Counted from the stretch's first letter, positions 44,567 through 54,789 are shown. The stretch: 64,000 nt of DNA from an uncultured Lachnospiraceae bacterium (GCA_910578645.1 CAJTQI010000005.1:216084-280083), one strand, 5' to 3'. Program-made: numbers and translations. Notes: generated from the sequence alone by a model not told the origin.

Positions 44567-45484
44567 TCAATCTCTATAAAGTATCCACTTACACATTACT
44601 CTCTGCCTTATCTCTGCCAGATTATAGCTGCTGCACAGAAAATAAATTTTCTCAGCAAGTGTAAGCTTTTCCCCGCGCTTCCATTTTTTTCCGATTGCAT
44701 AGTACCGGACCAGTTTTTCTTCTTTAGGCTTCATTTTCATCCGGTATCTTTTAATTTCTTCCACGGAATAAACTTTTTTCTTTTTAAGCTGCTTGGCCAA
44801 ATATTCGGCCACCACTTTTTGACTTGCAATATTCTGCTGTGTCATACCGTTGCTGTTAATCCTGTAACGCAACAACGGCTCTGGCACTACCCCTAGCCGA
44901 AACCCCTGCAAAGAAGCCCGGATTAAGAAATCATAGTCATCGGCACAGTCAATGTCACGGTAACCGTTCAACCGCTCATATACTTCCCTCTTTGCAAGCC
45001 ATGTGGGATGAGGAATGGCGCTCGTATAACGCAAAAATCTGCTGATACCCTCGTTCTTCGTAGGATACCGCCTGATTTCCCCAACCAGGTTTCCTCCCAT
45101 GTCCATCAGGTTCGTATAACTTCCCACCAAGTCCAGGTTGTATTTGTTCATGTATGCAACTTGTTTTTCTACCCTGTCTTTCTCTGCATAATCATCCTCG
45201 TCCATACGGCAGATTAGTTCACCTTTGCTAAAGCCAACGCCTCTGTTAAGACTGTACAGTAAACCCAAATTCTTTTCATTGACATAATAATGAAGCCTGT
45301 GCTCCTCCTCCTGCAGTTTCTTAAGATACCGCTTCATCTCTTCATGTTCCGGGTAATCTAACAAAACCACAAATTCCAGATTGTTGTAGCTCTGCTCCCG
45401 CATGGAGTCAATGGACTTCGATACAACAGCCACACTCTCTTTATAGATGCTTATTAACACACTCACAAGGGGATTATATCCCAT
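44567..45484 (-). CDS. glycosyltransferase family 2
   Basis: 305 aa GT-A enzyme: VSVLISIYKESVAVVSKSIDSMREQSYNNLEFVVLLD, NLGLLYSLNRGVGFSKGELICRMDEDDYAEKDRVEKQVAYM (DED metal site) and HPTWLAKREVYERLNGYRDIDCADDYDFLIRA. This is the WcaE/EpsE-like form common in capsule loci. A basic tail (LKKKKVYSVEEIKRYRMKMKPKEEKL) may associate with the membrane surface. Position suggests it builds part of the unit capped by the GT11 and GT6 enzymes, which is inference. Confidence 0.85.
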   Translation of the reverse strand: MGYNPLVSVLISIYKESVAVVSKSIDSMREQSYNNLEFVVLLDYPEHEEMKRYLKKLQEEEHRLHYYVNEKNLGLLYSLNRGVGFSKGELICRMDEDDYAEKDRVEKQVAYMNKYNLDLVGSYTNLMDMGGNLVGEIRRYPTKNEGISRFLRYTSAIPHPTWLAKREVYERLNGYRDIDCADDYDFLIRASLQGFRLGVVPEPLLRYRINSNGMTQQNIASQKVVAEYLAKQLKKKKVYSVEEIKRYRMKMKPKEEKLVRYYAIGKKWKRGEKLTLAEKIYFLCSSYNLAEIRQRVMCKWILYRD

Positions 45485-45506
45485 ATCTTTACACTCTCAT
45501 TTCTGT

Positions 45507-46604
45507 TTATCTTCTATCCTGATACCTGCCGGGCACTCTCCCTCCCGAAAGTAACTCATAAAACTTCGGTGTAATCTTTATCAACACTACGGCACTGCAT
45601 AGTGCAAGCCCAAATGCCGCAGCAGCCATACAAATCCTCCACAGAAGTGCAAACCCAACCGAAACGGTCTGGCTTGCATACTGCTTGGCAAAAATACCTG
45701 ATAACCGGATACATTTGCCTGTCAGATACAGTATGAAATTGTGGATGGCGTACACGTAAAATGACAACTGCATCCACCATGCAGGCTCAAACGTAAAAAA
45801 CGATTTGCTGCAAATAACCCATAACGCTGCGGAACGCAGTGTAAAGCATGTATGACATAAAAAATTCCCCGCAGGAAAATAGGATACCACCACAACCAAA
45901 ACTGCCACAACCACACTCCAACGATATTTGCTCCGGTACGTTTCCTGCACCACCGCCTCCGTCCAGTTCAGTCCAAGATATGCCCCCAAACTGTATACCG
46001 GCAAATGCACAAGCATACGCACTATCTCATTAAAAGCTTTTTCCGATGGGAACACAGGCAACATGCGTAACCCCGGAAAACCAAGATAACCAACTACAAA
46101 CAAGAAAGCTACCACAAGCTCTCCCACAATCCGAATCCTCAGCACCCGCACAAAGACCGGAAGCAGGAACAAGAACAAAAGTAATGCCTCCACAAACCAC
46201 AACTGTTCGCAAAACCGCGACATCACATAACTGCCTACGATTTCTTTTACACCCCTTCTAAAAGGATGGTTCGCCGCCAGGCCGATTATGTTCCACAGCA
46301 CCCAGGGGACAAGCAGCGTCTTAATACGCCTTTTTACTTTATCCGCCATTTTACCCGGCGCAATATCCCTGTACAGCAGAAATGCGGAAAGCATCATAAA
46401 GAAATACGTGCCCGATTGTCCTGTAAAAACCTGGTTGACGCTTGACATCACACAGTCAGCCAAGGAGCCCGATGACGTCACATTGGCAAAATGAACTTCT
46501 GCGTTAGCATGATAGCATATCATAACCAACGAATAGAAAAAATTAAAAAAAACAATTTTTCTGCTAAATTGCTTATCCAAGTAACTTCCCAGACCTCTCT
46601 GCAT
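45507..46604 (-). CDS. acyltransferase 3 family membrane protein
   Basis: 365 aa, about ten membrane helices. FFNFFYSLVMICYHANAEV near residue 20 has the active-site His of the family, GTYFFMMLSAFLLYRD and RRIKTLLVPWVLWNIIG follow in the standard order. Such proteins O-acetylate exported sugars. No clear ribosome binding site precedes ATG 46604; a TTG at 46580 after GGGAAGTTAC is an alternative start. The frame is intact, unlike the homologue at 41601-42673. Confidence 0.82.
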   Translation of the reverse strand: MQRGLGSYLDKQFSRKIVFFNFFYSLVMICYHANAEVHFANVTSSGSLADCVMSSVNQVFTGQSGTYFFMMLSAFLLYRDIAPGKMADKVKRRIKTLLVPWVLWNIIGLAANHPFRRGVKEIVGSYVMSRFCEQLWFVEALLLFLFLLPVFVRVLRIRIVGELVVAFLFVVGYLGFPGLRMLPVFPSEKAFNEIVRMLVHLPVYSLGAYLGLNWTEAVVQETYRSKYRWSVVVAVLVVVVSYFPAGNFLCHTCFTLRSAALWVICSKSFFTFEPAWWMQLSFYVYAIHNFILYLTGKCIRLSGIFAKQYASQTVSVGFALLWRICMAAAAFGLALCSAVVLIKITPKFYELLSGGRVPGRYQDRR

Positions 46605-46605
46605 T

Positions 46606-47778
46606 TCAGTTTACAACTGACGTATTACTTTCTTGATTCAATACCTTTTCATACAGCCCATAAATCTCCGTAGCATGTTTCGCTATGGAAAAATGTTTCC
46701 GAATCTCCTGCCTGCCTCGCCTTGCAATCTCTTCCGCCCTCTCCCTGTTTTCATAGGCAAACCTGATATTTTGCGTCAGCTTGGCAATATCCCCAAACTG
46801 GTAACGCAGTCCCGTTTCCTGGTGTTTTGCAAGCTCTGTATAGGTAGCCACCGCAAGAAGCCCCGCCGCCATATATTCCGCAACGACAGTCCCAAATGCA
46901 TCCCCTTTGGATGATAAAATCCCCACATCATAATTGGAGAGAAGCTTCGGTATATTATCCTGGTATCCCAGAAATGTTACCTGTTTCTCCAATCCGTTTT
47001 TCTTGATAAACGCCTGTAATTGCCTCAGATAATCAGGATAAGGCTCTCCTGCCAGGTCCAACGTCACATTGCGCCGTATTTCCGCGGGCAATCCGGCCAT
47101 TGCCTGCAGAATCTGCATCTGGCCTTTGCTTTTTTCAATTCTTCCCACACAGAGCATCTTAAGCTTCCCATCGCGCCTCTCCACCCTTGGAAGAAACTTA
47201 CCCGTATCGACGCCTTCGTAAATAACCTCTATTCTGGGGCTATCCACCCCCGCTTCGCTCCAGTACTGTTTCACCTGCTTCGTCACGGCGATAAACCTGT
47301 CCCCATTATGGTTAATATATTGATAACAATGAGGCTTATAATGCACAATTTTTACGTGCCCATGGTTTAGTTCTTTAATATGCCATATGTGTGGGATTCC
47401 TGTCTTCCGGCTGATATATGCGCCAATGTCCACACGGATATGGTTGGAATGAATCAGGTCAATTTCATTCCAGTCAATGCCACAGTTTAAGATTCCCTTC
47501 TGTGTCAGTGCGCCCCGCAGGTAAAGCAAATACTTCACCGCATGTTTCGCCATATTTAAAACCGGGCTGCTGTAAGCAGAGCCCGCCATAATATCTCTGT
47601 ACCAATAAGAATAATTCTCTATACCCTGTCTGTCGCACAATTCATTCAACGCATTATGCTTCTTTGTCAATACCACCGGTACGACGCCGTGGGTATCCTT
47701 GAGCACCTGAATCATGTCAATCTGCGTCCTGGCTGCGCCATATTTATAATCCGCAGTGGAAATAAACAAAACTTTCAT
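46606..47778 (-). CDS. glycosyltransferase family 4
   Basis: 390 aa GT-B enzyme. MKVLFISTADYKYGAARTQIDMIQVL, IDLIHSNHIRVDIGAYIS and HIWHIKELNHGH in the N-terminal domain; MLCVGRIEKSKGQMQILQAM, VTFLGYQDNIPKLLSNYDVGILSSKGDAFGTVVAEYMAAGLLAVAT in the C-terminal domain (E-x7-E is partly replaced by D-A-F-G-x-x-x-A-E). It starts after AGAGGACTCGTGA and ends one base before the acyltransferase gene. Specificity unknown. Confidence 0.85.
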   Translation of the reverse strand: MKVLFISTADYKYGAARTQIDMIQVLKDTHGVVPVVLTKKHNALNELCDRQGIENYSYWYRDIMAGSAYSSPVLNMAKHAVKYLLYLRGALTQKGILNCGIDWNEIDLIHSNHIRVDIGAYISRKTGIPHIWHIKELNHGHVKIVHYKPHCYQYINHNGDRFIAVTKQVKQYWSEAGVDSPRIEVIYEGVDTGKFLPRVERRDGKLKMLCVGRIEKSKGQMQILQAMAGLPAEIRRNVTLDLAGEPYPDYLRQLQAFIKKNGLEKQVTFLGYQDNIPKLLSNYDVGILSSKGDAFGTVVAEYMAAGLLAVATYTELAKHQETGLRYQFGDIAKLTQNIRFAYENRERAEEIARRGRQEIRKHFSIAKHATEIYGLYEKVLNQESNTSVVN

Positions 47779-47789
47779 TCACGAGTCCT

Positions 47790-48740
47790 CTATCGTTTAT
47801 GATTATCATACTTTTGCTTTTTCAAGTGATACTGTACATCCTCCAAAATCTTGCGGTTGGCGGATATCACATCTGCAAGCATCCCAATCACAAATGTCAC
47901 AAAACCAATAATAATAAGGGTACAGGCCAGTATAAGCGACTGGGTATGCCCAGTGCCGTATCCATGAGCATAATACACCAAGAAACGTATACCTATGCCA
48001 AGCCCAATCAAAACCGGAATTACCGCAACAATTGAAAAACAATAAAGCGGCTTGTACATCATCAAAGCCCGCAAAATAGTCAACATTGACTTCTTAATAT
48101 AACTTGCCATACTATGAAAAAGTCTCGATTTACGCAGTTCCGGGTTCGTCCTGACCGGTACGGAGGTGATTGCCATGCGGTTACGCCCAGCCTGCACGAT
48201 TGTTTCCAGTGTATATGTGTAATCATTGATAACATTAATGCGCATGGCGGCATCCCTGCTGAATGCGCGGAATCCGCTTGGCGCATCGGGGATATCAGTC
48301 TTAGACGCCTTACGCACTACCCAACTGCCAAAATGCTGCATTTTCTTCTTCAGCCATGAAAAGTCTTCCGTATCGTCAATAGGCCTTGCGCCAATCACGA
48401 TATCCGCTTTATGCTCCAAAATCGGTCCAATCAGTTTCGGAATATCCTCCGCACAATACTGGTTATCCGCATCGGTATTCACAATAATATCGGCACCGTT
48501 CTCCAGACATGCATCAAGCCCTGCCATAAATCCTTTGGCTAATCCTTTATTCTGCGCAAAACTCACCACATGATGCACACCCCAGTTCTTAGCTACTTCC
48601 ACCGTATTGTCCTTACAGCCGTCGTCGATAATTAAATACTCTATCTCATCAATCCCATCAATCTGCCTTGGGAGGTCGTTCAGTGCGATTTCCAATGTCT
48701 CTGCTTCATTGTAACAGGGAATCTGAATGATTAGTTTCAT
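47790..48740 (-). CDS. GT2 polyprenyl-phosphate sugar synthase (DPM1/GtrB-like)
   Basis: 316 aa. IQIPCYNEAETLEIALNDLP, LIIDDGCKDNTVEVAKNWG, ADIIVNTDADNQYCAEDIPKL and APSGFRAFSRDAAMRI are typical of polyisoprenyl-phosphate mannose/glucose synthases; two C-terminal membrane helices (PLYCFSIVAVIPVLIGLGI; SLILACTLIIIGFVTFVIG) anchor it. It would load a sugar on undecaprenyl phosphate for use by a GT-C enzyme, and the adjacent GT39-like gene is the natural partner. Confidence 0.86.
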   Translation of the reverse strand: MKLIIQIPCYNEAETLEIALNDLPRQIDGIDEIEYLIIDDGCKDNTVEVAKNWGVHHVVSFAQNKGLAKGFMAGLDACLENGADIIVNTDADNQYCAEDIPKLIGPILEHKADIVIGARPIDDTEDFSWLKKKMQHFGSWVVRKASKTDIPDAPSGFRAFSRDAAMRINVINDYTYTLETIVQAGRNRMAITSVPVRTNPELRKSRLFHSMASYIKKSMLTILRALMMYKPLYCFSIVAVIPVLIGLGIGIRFLVYYAHGYGTGHTQSLILACTLIIIGFVTFVIGMLADVISANRKILEDVQYHLKKQKYDNHKR

Positions 48741-48759
48741 CGTTTAATCTCCATTCTGT

Positions 48760-50334
48760 CTATGTGTGCAGATAATACGTATTCGTATATCCATATCCGC
48801 CCAAATGCTCGCACATCGTAAGTGCCGGGCATATTTCCTGTATTTTTCCAAGTACATTTTCATCATCATCAGTGACCATCACAATCAACTGATATCTGGA
48901 AGCAATATCCGCCTCTTCAAGCATCTCCAAATCATCCGCCGTAAAGAAGGTGATACTGTGGTATTCGGAAGCCTCATAGTAAGCAGGATTCGTCTCCCAC
49001 GGTTTATTGTAGACATATACACAATCCACATCACCGTATGCTAAAGCCTGCTCCAACAACTGGGCGGAAGGCAGGAACAAATAAGTCCAGTCTGTATCAC
49101 GCCAACTGTTTACAGACATGACAGCCACCATAATGACTATGGCATATATATATAATTTTTCCGCCACATGTTTTATCCAGCATGCCGTCCCGCAGCATAT
49201 TGCCACAAAGAGCACGGCATAAACCGGAAACATATATCTGTCGGAAAGATAAACGGCAATCTTAGAAATAAGAATAAAATAAAGAACCACAGGAACCGCT
49301 AAACAAATCCATCGCATTGCCTCTATTTCTTTTTCATCATGACGTTCTCTGTCAAACTGCTTCAGGCCATGGACGCCACGCACAAGCAGAAAAATCAATG
49401 CTGCAATGGCAATATAGATAAAGATTCCTCCAAACAGCTGCCCATCTAAAAGTCCGAAATAATTCTTGACTCTGGTTACCCAATCTGCCAGGGATGCATT
49501 CCCCATATTCTGCGCCGACTGCTCCCCTCTTGCACTGGAAAAAATATGATGAAACATGGCCGGAAAAATGCAGACAGACAATCCTCCCGCCACTCCCTGT
49601 ACCAGACAGAAAAACCCTGTCTCCTTCAACCGTTTCTGATATAACAGGTAAATACCATATACAATACTTGCAAACACCGCATAGACAATGCAGTAATAAT
49701 GAGTCAGCGCTCCCCCAAGGGTGCACAGCATAAGCATAACATAAAACTTCGCTGTATGCCGCTCTCCGATTTGCCTGGTAAACATATAAGAGAGAGCCGT
49801 CACCCAGAACATCGCAACAATATACATCCGTAAGAATGATACCGCCGAAAGTATACCCGCACAACAGACAAAACCAATAGAAACCGCTGCCTGGATTGTT
49901 TCATCCTGTACCAGAACCATCACCAGTTTACGAAGGACATACAATGTCCCCAGTGCAAACAGTATATTGACTAATCCGGCAAACCATTTGCTGACGCTGC
50001 CCGGAAACAGGGAGCATATCGTATGCAAAATCACATAATATAGCGGCGGATGCACATCCTGCGCCTGGTTTTCCCATACATTAGCGTAGTCAAACCGACT
50101 GTCTGCGCTCACTGCCATATAAGAAATCCACGGCGTATTCGACGGGTAATATGTCTTCCCATCCTCAATCTGCATAAACATGCCGTCGGTATGGTTAGCC
50201 AACCCATAACTATACACTTCATCCACATACAAATTGGTTTTATTGCGGATTGTAAATACCATTAAAATAATAAACAGGATATAGATTAATCCATTCCTTG
50301 TTCTCGCCTTATTTCTTACAAGTACAGCAAGCAT
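48760..50334 (-). CDS. GT39-like membrane glycosyltransferase (GT-C)
   Basis: 524 aa with about eleven membrane helices and a C-terminal soluble domain. The first extracellular loop has NLYVDEVYSYGLANHTDG and DVHPPLYYVILHTICS, the acidic D-E and D-x-H-P-P-L motifs of the PMT/ArnT superfamily, which take sugars from polyprenyl phosphate outside the membrane. It follows the DPM1-like gene by 19 bases, so the two probably form one side-branch system (sugar loading, then transfer to the polymer). Confidence 0.82.
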   Translation of the reverse strand: MLAVLVRNKARTRNGLIYILFIILMVFTIRNKTNLYVDEVYSYGLANHTDGMFMQIEDGKTYYPSNTPWISYMAVSADSRFDYANVWENQAQDVHPPLYYVILHTICSLFPGSVSKWFAGLVNILFALGTLYVLRKLVMVLVQDETIQAAVSIGFVCCAGILSAVSFLRMYIVAMFWVTALSYMFTRQIGERHTAKFYVMLMLCTLGGALTHYYCIVYAVFASIVYGIYLLYQKRLKETGFFCLVQGVAGGLSVCIFPAMFHHIFSSARGEQSAQNMGNASLADWVTRVKNYFGLLDGQLFGGIFIYIAIAALIFLLVRGVHGLKQFDRERHDEKEIEAMRWICLAVPVVLYFILISKIAVYLSDRYMFPVYAVLFVAICCGTACWIKHVAEKLYIYAIVIMVAVMSVNSWRDTDWTYLFLPSAQLLEQALAYGDVDCVYVYNKPWETNPAYYEASEYHSITFFTADDLEMLEEADIASRYQLIVMVTDDDENVLGKIQEICPALTMCEHLGGYGYTNTYYLHT

Positions 50335-50388
50335 AACCGCCTATTCTCCACTTCCTCCAACACCTGATTTTATATCAAGGCCCTGTTC

Positions 50389-52179
50389 CTAAGCCTGGAA
50401 AATCTCTTCCTTCTTTTTCCTGACAGCCTGTCCATCCTTAATTTCATATATCTCGTCACAGTTTCGGATTGTGGTCAACCGGTGCGCCACAATAATCAAT
50501 GTCTTAATGCCCTGCAGCGCATCAATCGACTCCATAACCGCCGTCTCTGTCTCGTTATCTAACGCTGCCGTAGCTTCGTCCAAAATCAGAATATCGGGCT
50601 CCCCATATAACGCCCTGGCAATTGCCACACGTTGTCTCTGTCCACCGGAAAACTGAATACCCCATTCCCCGACGACCGTGTCAAGCTGTTCGGATAACCC
50701 TTCCACAAAAGTCTTTAACTGCGCCATCTCCAATGCTTTCCATACTTTATTATCATCAATTTCCTCCTCCTCCACACCAAAAGCAATGTTCCGGCGTATG
50801 GAAGCGTCCGTCAGATAGACAGACTGAGGCACATATCCCACAATCTTATTCCACTGTCCTTTGAGCTGTCTGATACTATAGCCGTCCATTGTAATTTCAC
50901 CCTGTTGAGGTTCAAACAGGTTCAAAATGATGTCCGCCAACGTCGTTTTCCCGGCGCCGGATGCCCCGATAAATGCCACGGAAGTGCCTTTTTTAATACG
51001 CAAATTTAAATTATCAAGTACTTTATTGTCCCTTCTCGGATACCGAAACGCCACATGGGACAACACCAACTCGTCGGTAAAATTAATCTGCGCCAGTTCA
51101 TCTTCCGCAATCTTTTCTTCCGATTTCTCTTTCTCATCCAATTTTCTGACCAACTCAATGGTTTCATAAGAAGCAGCAAGAGATGGAATGTGATAAATTA
51201 TTGAATTGACATAGCTTAACACCGCGCCAAGTGAAGGTAAGATGCGGAATGCCGCCACGGCAATCACCGACAACTGGCTTACCATCTGGGCCACATCCGC
51301 CTCATGAAGCACGCGCACGGCAATCAACGCCATCAGGCCGGTCACACACACGGCTTCTATAATATAAGTGGGCGCATTGGTACCTATCGCATTTTTAATC
51401 GTAGCTTTATCACTGCCAATCCGACACTTCCGGTATTGGCTGACAAAGTATTCCTGCCTGTTCGTCACAAGCACTTCTTTACTGCCTTGAATGGCTTCCA
51501 AAGAAGCTTGATATGCTTTCCAGTTACATTCTCTTGCAAGCCTTCCATACTTGGCCATGGATTTCCTGAAAAGCAGTTCGATTACGATAAAGCACAACAC
51601 CACCAGAACCATCAGAACTAAGGACATGGAGGGCGTGACAATAATGATAATCACCGCCGTCCCCAAAATCGTGAACGCCTTGCTCAGAAGCAGAAATGTA
51701 AAATTGATAATGTTATAGACACTAGATACGTCTTCCCCTAACCCATTTAAAAGTCTTGCGCTGCTGTTCTCCGTAAAAAAGCCGTATCCTTGTCTCATGT
51801 AAGCCTTCATAATCTGCACGGACAATTCCCGGTGAACCTTACACGCATACTTGTTAGAAACCCAAACAAAGAAAATGCCAAACGCATTTTTAAATACATA
51901 AATGGCAATGATAGCCATACAGACCAGAAAAATAATATCCCTGTATGACTGTAGCCCAAATAAATCCACAAAAACACCTACATACTGGTTTTGCATCAGC
52001 TTGTCGGGGTCTAAAAACGCCTGTAACAGAGGGAAAATAACCGATACACCGAAAGTCTCTAAAACCGCATAGATAATGGACAGCACAAATACCAACACGC
52101 CATATCGTTTCTGACTTGCTGTCAAAATAAAATTCAACTTATAAATTGCATCGGCAAACTTCTTAAATTCTCTTTTCAC
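50389..52179 (-). CDS. second ABC-type oligosaccharide flippase (PglK/MsbA-like)
   Basis: 596 aa fused half-transporter with six helices, Walker A GASGAGKTT, FSGGQRQRVAIARAL, ILILDEATAALD and IVAHRLTT. It resembles the transporter at 13936-15750 along its whole length, but its DNA is clearly GC-richer, so it is not a recent duplicate. Start is GTG 52179 after GGAGGGATAGA. Two flippases in one locus suggest two lipid-linked products, or a duplicate kept by recombination of clusters. Confidence 0.88.
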   Translation of the reverse strand: MKREFKKFADAIYKLNFILTASQKRYGVLVFVLSIIYAVLETFGVSVIFPLLQAFLDPDKLMQNQYVGVFVDLFGLQSYRDIIFLVCMAIIAIYVFKNAFGIFFVWVSNKYACKVHRELSVQIMKAYMRQGYGFFTENSSARLLNGLGEDVSSVYNIINFTFLLLSKAFTILGTAVIIIIVTPSMSLVLMVLVVLCFIVIELLFRKSMAKYGRLARECNWKAYQASLEAIQGSKEVLVTNRQEYFVSQYRKCRIGSDKATIKNAIGTNAPTYIIEAVCVTGLMALIAVRVLHEADVAQMVSQLSVIAVAAFRILPSLGAVLSYVNSIIYHIPSLAASYETIELVRKLDEKEKSEEKIAEDELAQINFTDELVLSHVAFRYPRRDNKVLDNLNLRIKKGTSVAFIGASGAGKTTLADIILNLFEPQQGEITMDGYSIRQLKGQWNKIVGYVPQSVYLTDASIRRNIAFGVEEEEIDDNKVWKALEMAQLKTFVEGLSEQLDTVVGEWGIQFSGGQRQRVAIARALYGEPDILILDEATAALDNETETAVMESIDALQGIKTLIIVAHRLTTIRNCDEIYEIKDGQAVRKKKEEIFQA

Positions 52180-52203
52180 TCTATCCCTCCATGTCTGAGC
52201 AAC

Positions 52204-52611
52204 TTAACTCTTCTCGCCATTGACATGTTCGAGAAACTCCTCATAATTGCGTATATAGTCGCTCTCGTCATAATAGTCCGACGCCAATACCATAAGAACA
52301 GCATTGGGGGTAAAATCATACATTTCCCGCCATATATTCGCTTCAACAATCAATCCTTCCGTGGGGTCATCCAGCCTCACATATGCCTTTTCCTTGCCGT
52401 CATCCAACTTGATTGTGCACGCCCCGCAAGGACAGCACAGTACTTGCTTTAACTTTTTATGGGCATGCTTCCCCCTAATCTCGCCGGGAGTTGTGTCATA
52501 CATATAGTAAACCCTTTTGACTTCAAAAGGAATATTCTTATTTTCCTCCAAAACAACAAGCGCACCTCTGTCATCACCGTGTTTCTGGAATTGCATCATC
52601 GTTATGTTCAT
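52204..52611 (-). CDS. fdtA: dTDP-4-keto-6-deoxyhexose 3,4-ketoisomerase (FdtA/QdtA family)
   Basis: 135 aa cupin. HGDDRGALVVLEENKNIPFEVKRVYYMYDT, then RGKHAHKKLKQVLCCPCG (catalytic His pair) and FTPNAVLMVLASDYYDESDYIRNYEEF are diagnostic. The family shifts the keto group of dTDP-4-keto-6-deoxyglucose from C4 to C3, giving the substrate for the aminotransferase encoded just upstream. Whether the product is the galacto (FdtA) or gluco (QdtA) form cannot be told by eye. ATG 52611 is preferred because translation from the upstream ATG 52656 would overlap the neighbouring gene. Confidence 0.88.
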   Translation of the reverse strand: MNITMMQFQKHGDDRGALVVLEENKNIPFEVKRVYYMYDTTPGEIRGKHAHKKLKQVLCCPCGACTIKLDDGKEKAYVRLDDPTEGLIVEANIWREMYDFTPNAVLMVLASDYYDESDYIRNYEEFLEHVNGEKS

Positions 52612-52631
52612 TTTAATCTTATGCCTTTCTT

Positions 52632-53729
52632 TTATCCGTTCCATCTGTTGAGACATTCTATCACATAATCAACTTCTTCTCCCATTCCATAATACATCGG
52701 AATGCTTATCTGCGTCTCGGAAATCAATTCTGCAACCGGCCAATTACCGCCATCCAAACGCTGTCCCAAATATGCCTCCTGTTTATGAATTGGAATAGGA
52801 TAGTGGATATTTGTATAAATCCCCTGCTCCTTCAAATATTCGGCCAACTGGTCTCTCTTCTTTGTCCTAACCGCAAAAATATGCCATACATGCTCATTAT
52901 TGTGCCCAACCTGCGGCAGTATGAGTCTGTCATTCCTGATTTCACGTAAATACCTGTCAGCAATTCTTCTCCTATCCTCGTTCATCTGGTCGAGCAACGG
53001 AAGCTTCGCACGCAAAAAAGCCGCCTGTATCTCATCCAACCTAGTATTGTATCCCTGGTAAATATGATGGTATTTATAATCAGAGCCATAATTAGAAAGC
53101 GCGCGAACCCGCTCTGCCAATTCCGGGTCATTAGTCGTCACACATCCCGCATCTCCCAGAGCGCCCAGATTTTTACCCGGATAAAAACTGAATCCGGCAG
53201 CATCCCCAAGGGCTCCCGCCCTCCTGCCTTTATACCTGGCCCCATGTGCCTGAGCCGCATCCTCTATGACATACAGATTATGCCTCCTGGCAATATCCGC
53301 AATCAGAGCCATATCCGCCGTCTGTCCATACAAGTGAACCGCCATGACTGCCTTTGTACGCTCGGTTATTTTCTCCTCAATTAACTCCGGGTCAACCAAA
53401 TATGTACGGATATCAGGCTCCACCAAAACAGGTATTGCTCCAGTTCTGCTCACTGCAAGGGCAGAGGCAATAAACGTATTGGAAGGAACGATTACTTCAT
53501 CGCCCGCGCCAATTCCATAAGCCTTTAATATTAAAAAAAGCGCATCAAGTCCATTACCGCAGCCGACACAATACTTTGTCCCACAATAAGCGGCATATTC
53601 TTCCTCGAATCTTGTTCCTTCTTCCCCCTCGATATACCAACTGTTGTCAAATACGCGAACAAAAGCCTCTCTCAGTTCCCTGTTTAGTTCTTCCTCCAAT
53701 GGCTTAAATGTAACAAAAGGTACTTTCAT
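52632..53729 (-). CDS. fdtB: dTDP-3-amino-3,6-dideoxyhexose aminotransferase (FdtB/QdtB family)
   Basis: 365 aa PLP enzyme: VPFVTFKPLEEELNRELREAF, CVGCGNGLDALFLILKA, VPSNTFIASALAV, VIEDAAQAHGARYKG, PLP lysine in SFYPGKNLGALGDAGCV and YNTRLDEIQAAFLRAKL. With the ketoisomerase next to it, it makes dTDP-Fuc3N or dTDP-Qui3N. An N-acetyltransferase for the 3-amino group could be the beta-helix protein at 56025. ATG 53729 follows GGGGATTGAGAAA. Confidence 0.88.
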   Translation of the reverse strand: MKVPFVTFKPLEEELNRELREAFVRVFDNSWYIEGEEGTRFEEEYAAYCGTKYCVGCGNGLDALFLILKAYGIGAGDEVIVPSNTFIASALAVSRTGAIPVLVEPDIRTYLVDPELIEEKITERTKAVMAVHLYGQTADMALIADIARRHNLYVIEDAAQAHGARYKGRRAGALGDAAGFSFYPGKNLGALGDAGCVTTNDPELAERVRALSNYGSDYKYHHIYQGYNTRLDEIQAAFLRAKLPLLDQMNEDRRRIADRYLREIRNDRLILPQVGHNNEHVWHIFAVRTKKRDQLAEYLKEQGIYTNIHYPIPIHKQEAYLGQRLDGGNWPVAELISETQISIPMYYGMGEEVDYVIECLNRWNG

Positions 53730-53808
53730 TTTCTCAATCCCCATTCTTGCCCAACCTGCAACCTTAGACATAAGCACAAATTTGCATCAATATTTCTGAT
53801 TTTTCAAT

Positions 53809-54744
53809 CTATCTCTCGCTCAAAACACAGCTTTTTTTGCTCCAACACTCCGGGTCTTTATGGTGATGAACCTTTAAATAGATTTTATATAGTATAAATT
53901 CTATCTTATCTTTCATGGTAAGTATACTCATAAATTTCATAAAGTTTGGAATGGAATCTCCTGTTTTTAGGCAAAAACGATTGAAAAGTTTCAGCTTAAA
54001 AGGTCTTAAATCATACTTTTTTGCGTAAATTGGTTTAATCACATTAAAATCCTCATAATAATGCTGAAACATTTCCAGTAAGGTATACCGGGTATTATAG
54101 TTTTCCGAATCTGAGTTTACATAACGATAAACGCCCATAAAGTCTGGCAGGATATATTTCCTCCCTTTGTCCATCGTATACATCCACATCGTAATCTCTT
54201 CGTTGTTTCTTGAGCCAAGCTTCAAAAACTCATTGTTTGCCCTGTCCTGACAGAAGACATTTCTCATCGTACCGTAATTGCAGGGTGCAAGGCCGTCCAC
54301 AAGGAAATCCCCAATCGTATAATCCCCTGTCCTGATTTGACATTTATTAAAACTTCCGTCCGCCGGCTTATAGATATAATCCCTTGCCGTGACACTGAAA
54401 TATTCTTCGTGCGTTTCAAGAAAATCCACCTGTTTTTGGAACGTCTCATCGCTGTAGAGATAATCATCCCCATTCATAAGGTAAATATATTTTCCCTTGG
54501 CATGCATAAACAAGTCGTACATATTCCTGCACAGGCCCAAATTCTTGCTGCGGTCAACAATTGTGACCCGATTAGCATATCCTTCCTTTACAATTTTCAA
54601 GGTATTATCTGTGGAACAATCATCCCCCACCAGAATTTCTATACGGAAATCTGTTTTTTGTGACAAAAGATGGTCCAGACATTCCGCTATATAATTTTCA
54701 TGGTTATAACTGACTACACATACCGATAACATGATATCCCGCAT
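53809..54744 (-). CDS. glycosyltransferase family 2
   Basis: 311 aa GT-A enzyme: MLSVCVVSYNHENYIAECLDHLLSQ, ILVGDDCSTDNTLKIVK, NLGLCRNMYDLFMHAKGKYIYLMNGDDYLYS (GDD metal site) and RNNEEITMWMYTMDKG. ATG 54744 follows GAGAGGAAATATAGG; the frame is open to 54771. It lies between the dTDP-3-amino sugar genes and a GT4 gene, so it may transfer that amino sugar. This is an inference from order only. Confidence 0.84.
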   Translation of the reverse strand: MRDIMLSVCVVSYNHENYIAECLDHLLSQKTDFRIEILVGDDCSTDNTLKIVKEGYANRVTIVDRSKNLGLCRNMYDLFMHAKGKYIYLMNGDDYLYSDETFQKQVDFLETHEEYFSVTARDYIYKPADGSFNKCQIRTGDYTIGDFLVDGLAPCNYGTMRNVFCQDRANNEFLKLGSRNNEEITMWMYTMDKGRKYILPDFMGVYRYVNSDSENYNTRYTLLEMFQHYYEDFNVIKPIYAKKYDLRPFKLKLFNRFCLKTGDSIPNFMKFMSILTMKDKIEFILYKIYLKVHHHKDPECWSKKSCVLSER

Positions 54745-54789
54745 CCTATATTTCCTCTCTCCTATATCCATAAATCAGACATTTCCCTG

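Noticed and set aside
49352..49864. 170-codon minus-strand frame
   Set aside because: It is an alternative frame within the GT39-like gene, which has membrane helices and catalytic-loop motifs over the same bases.
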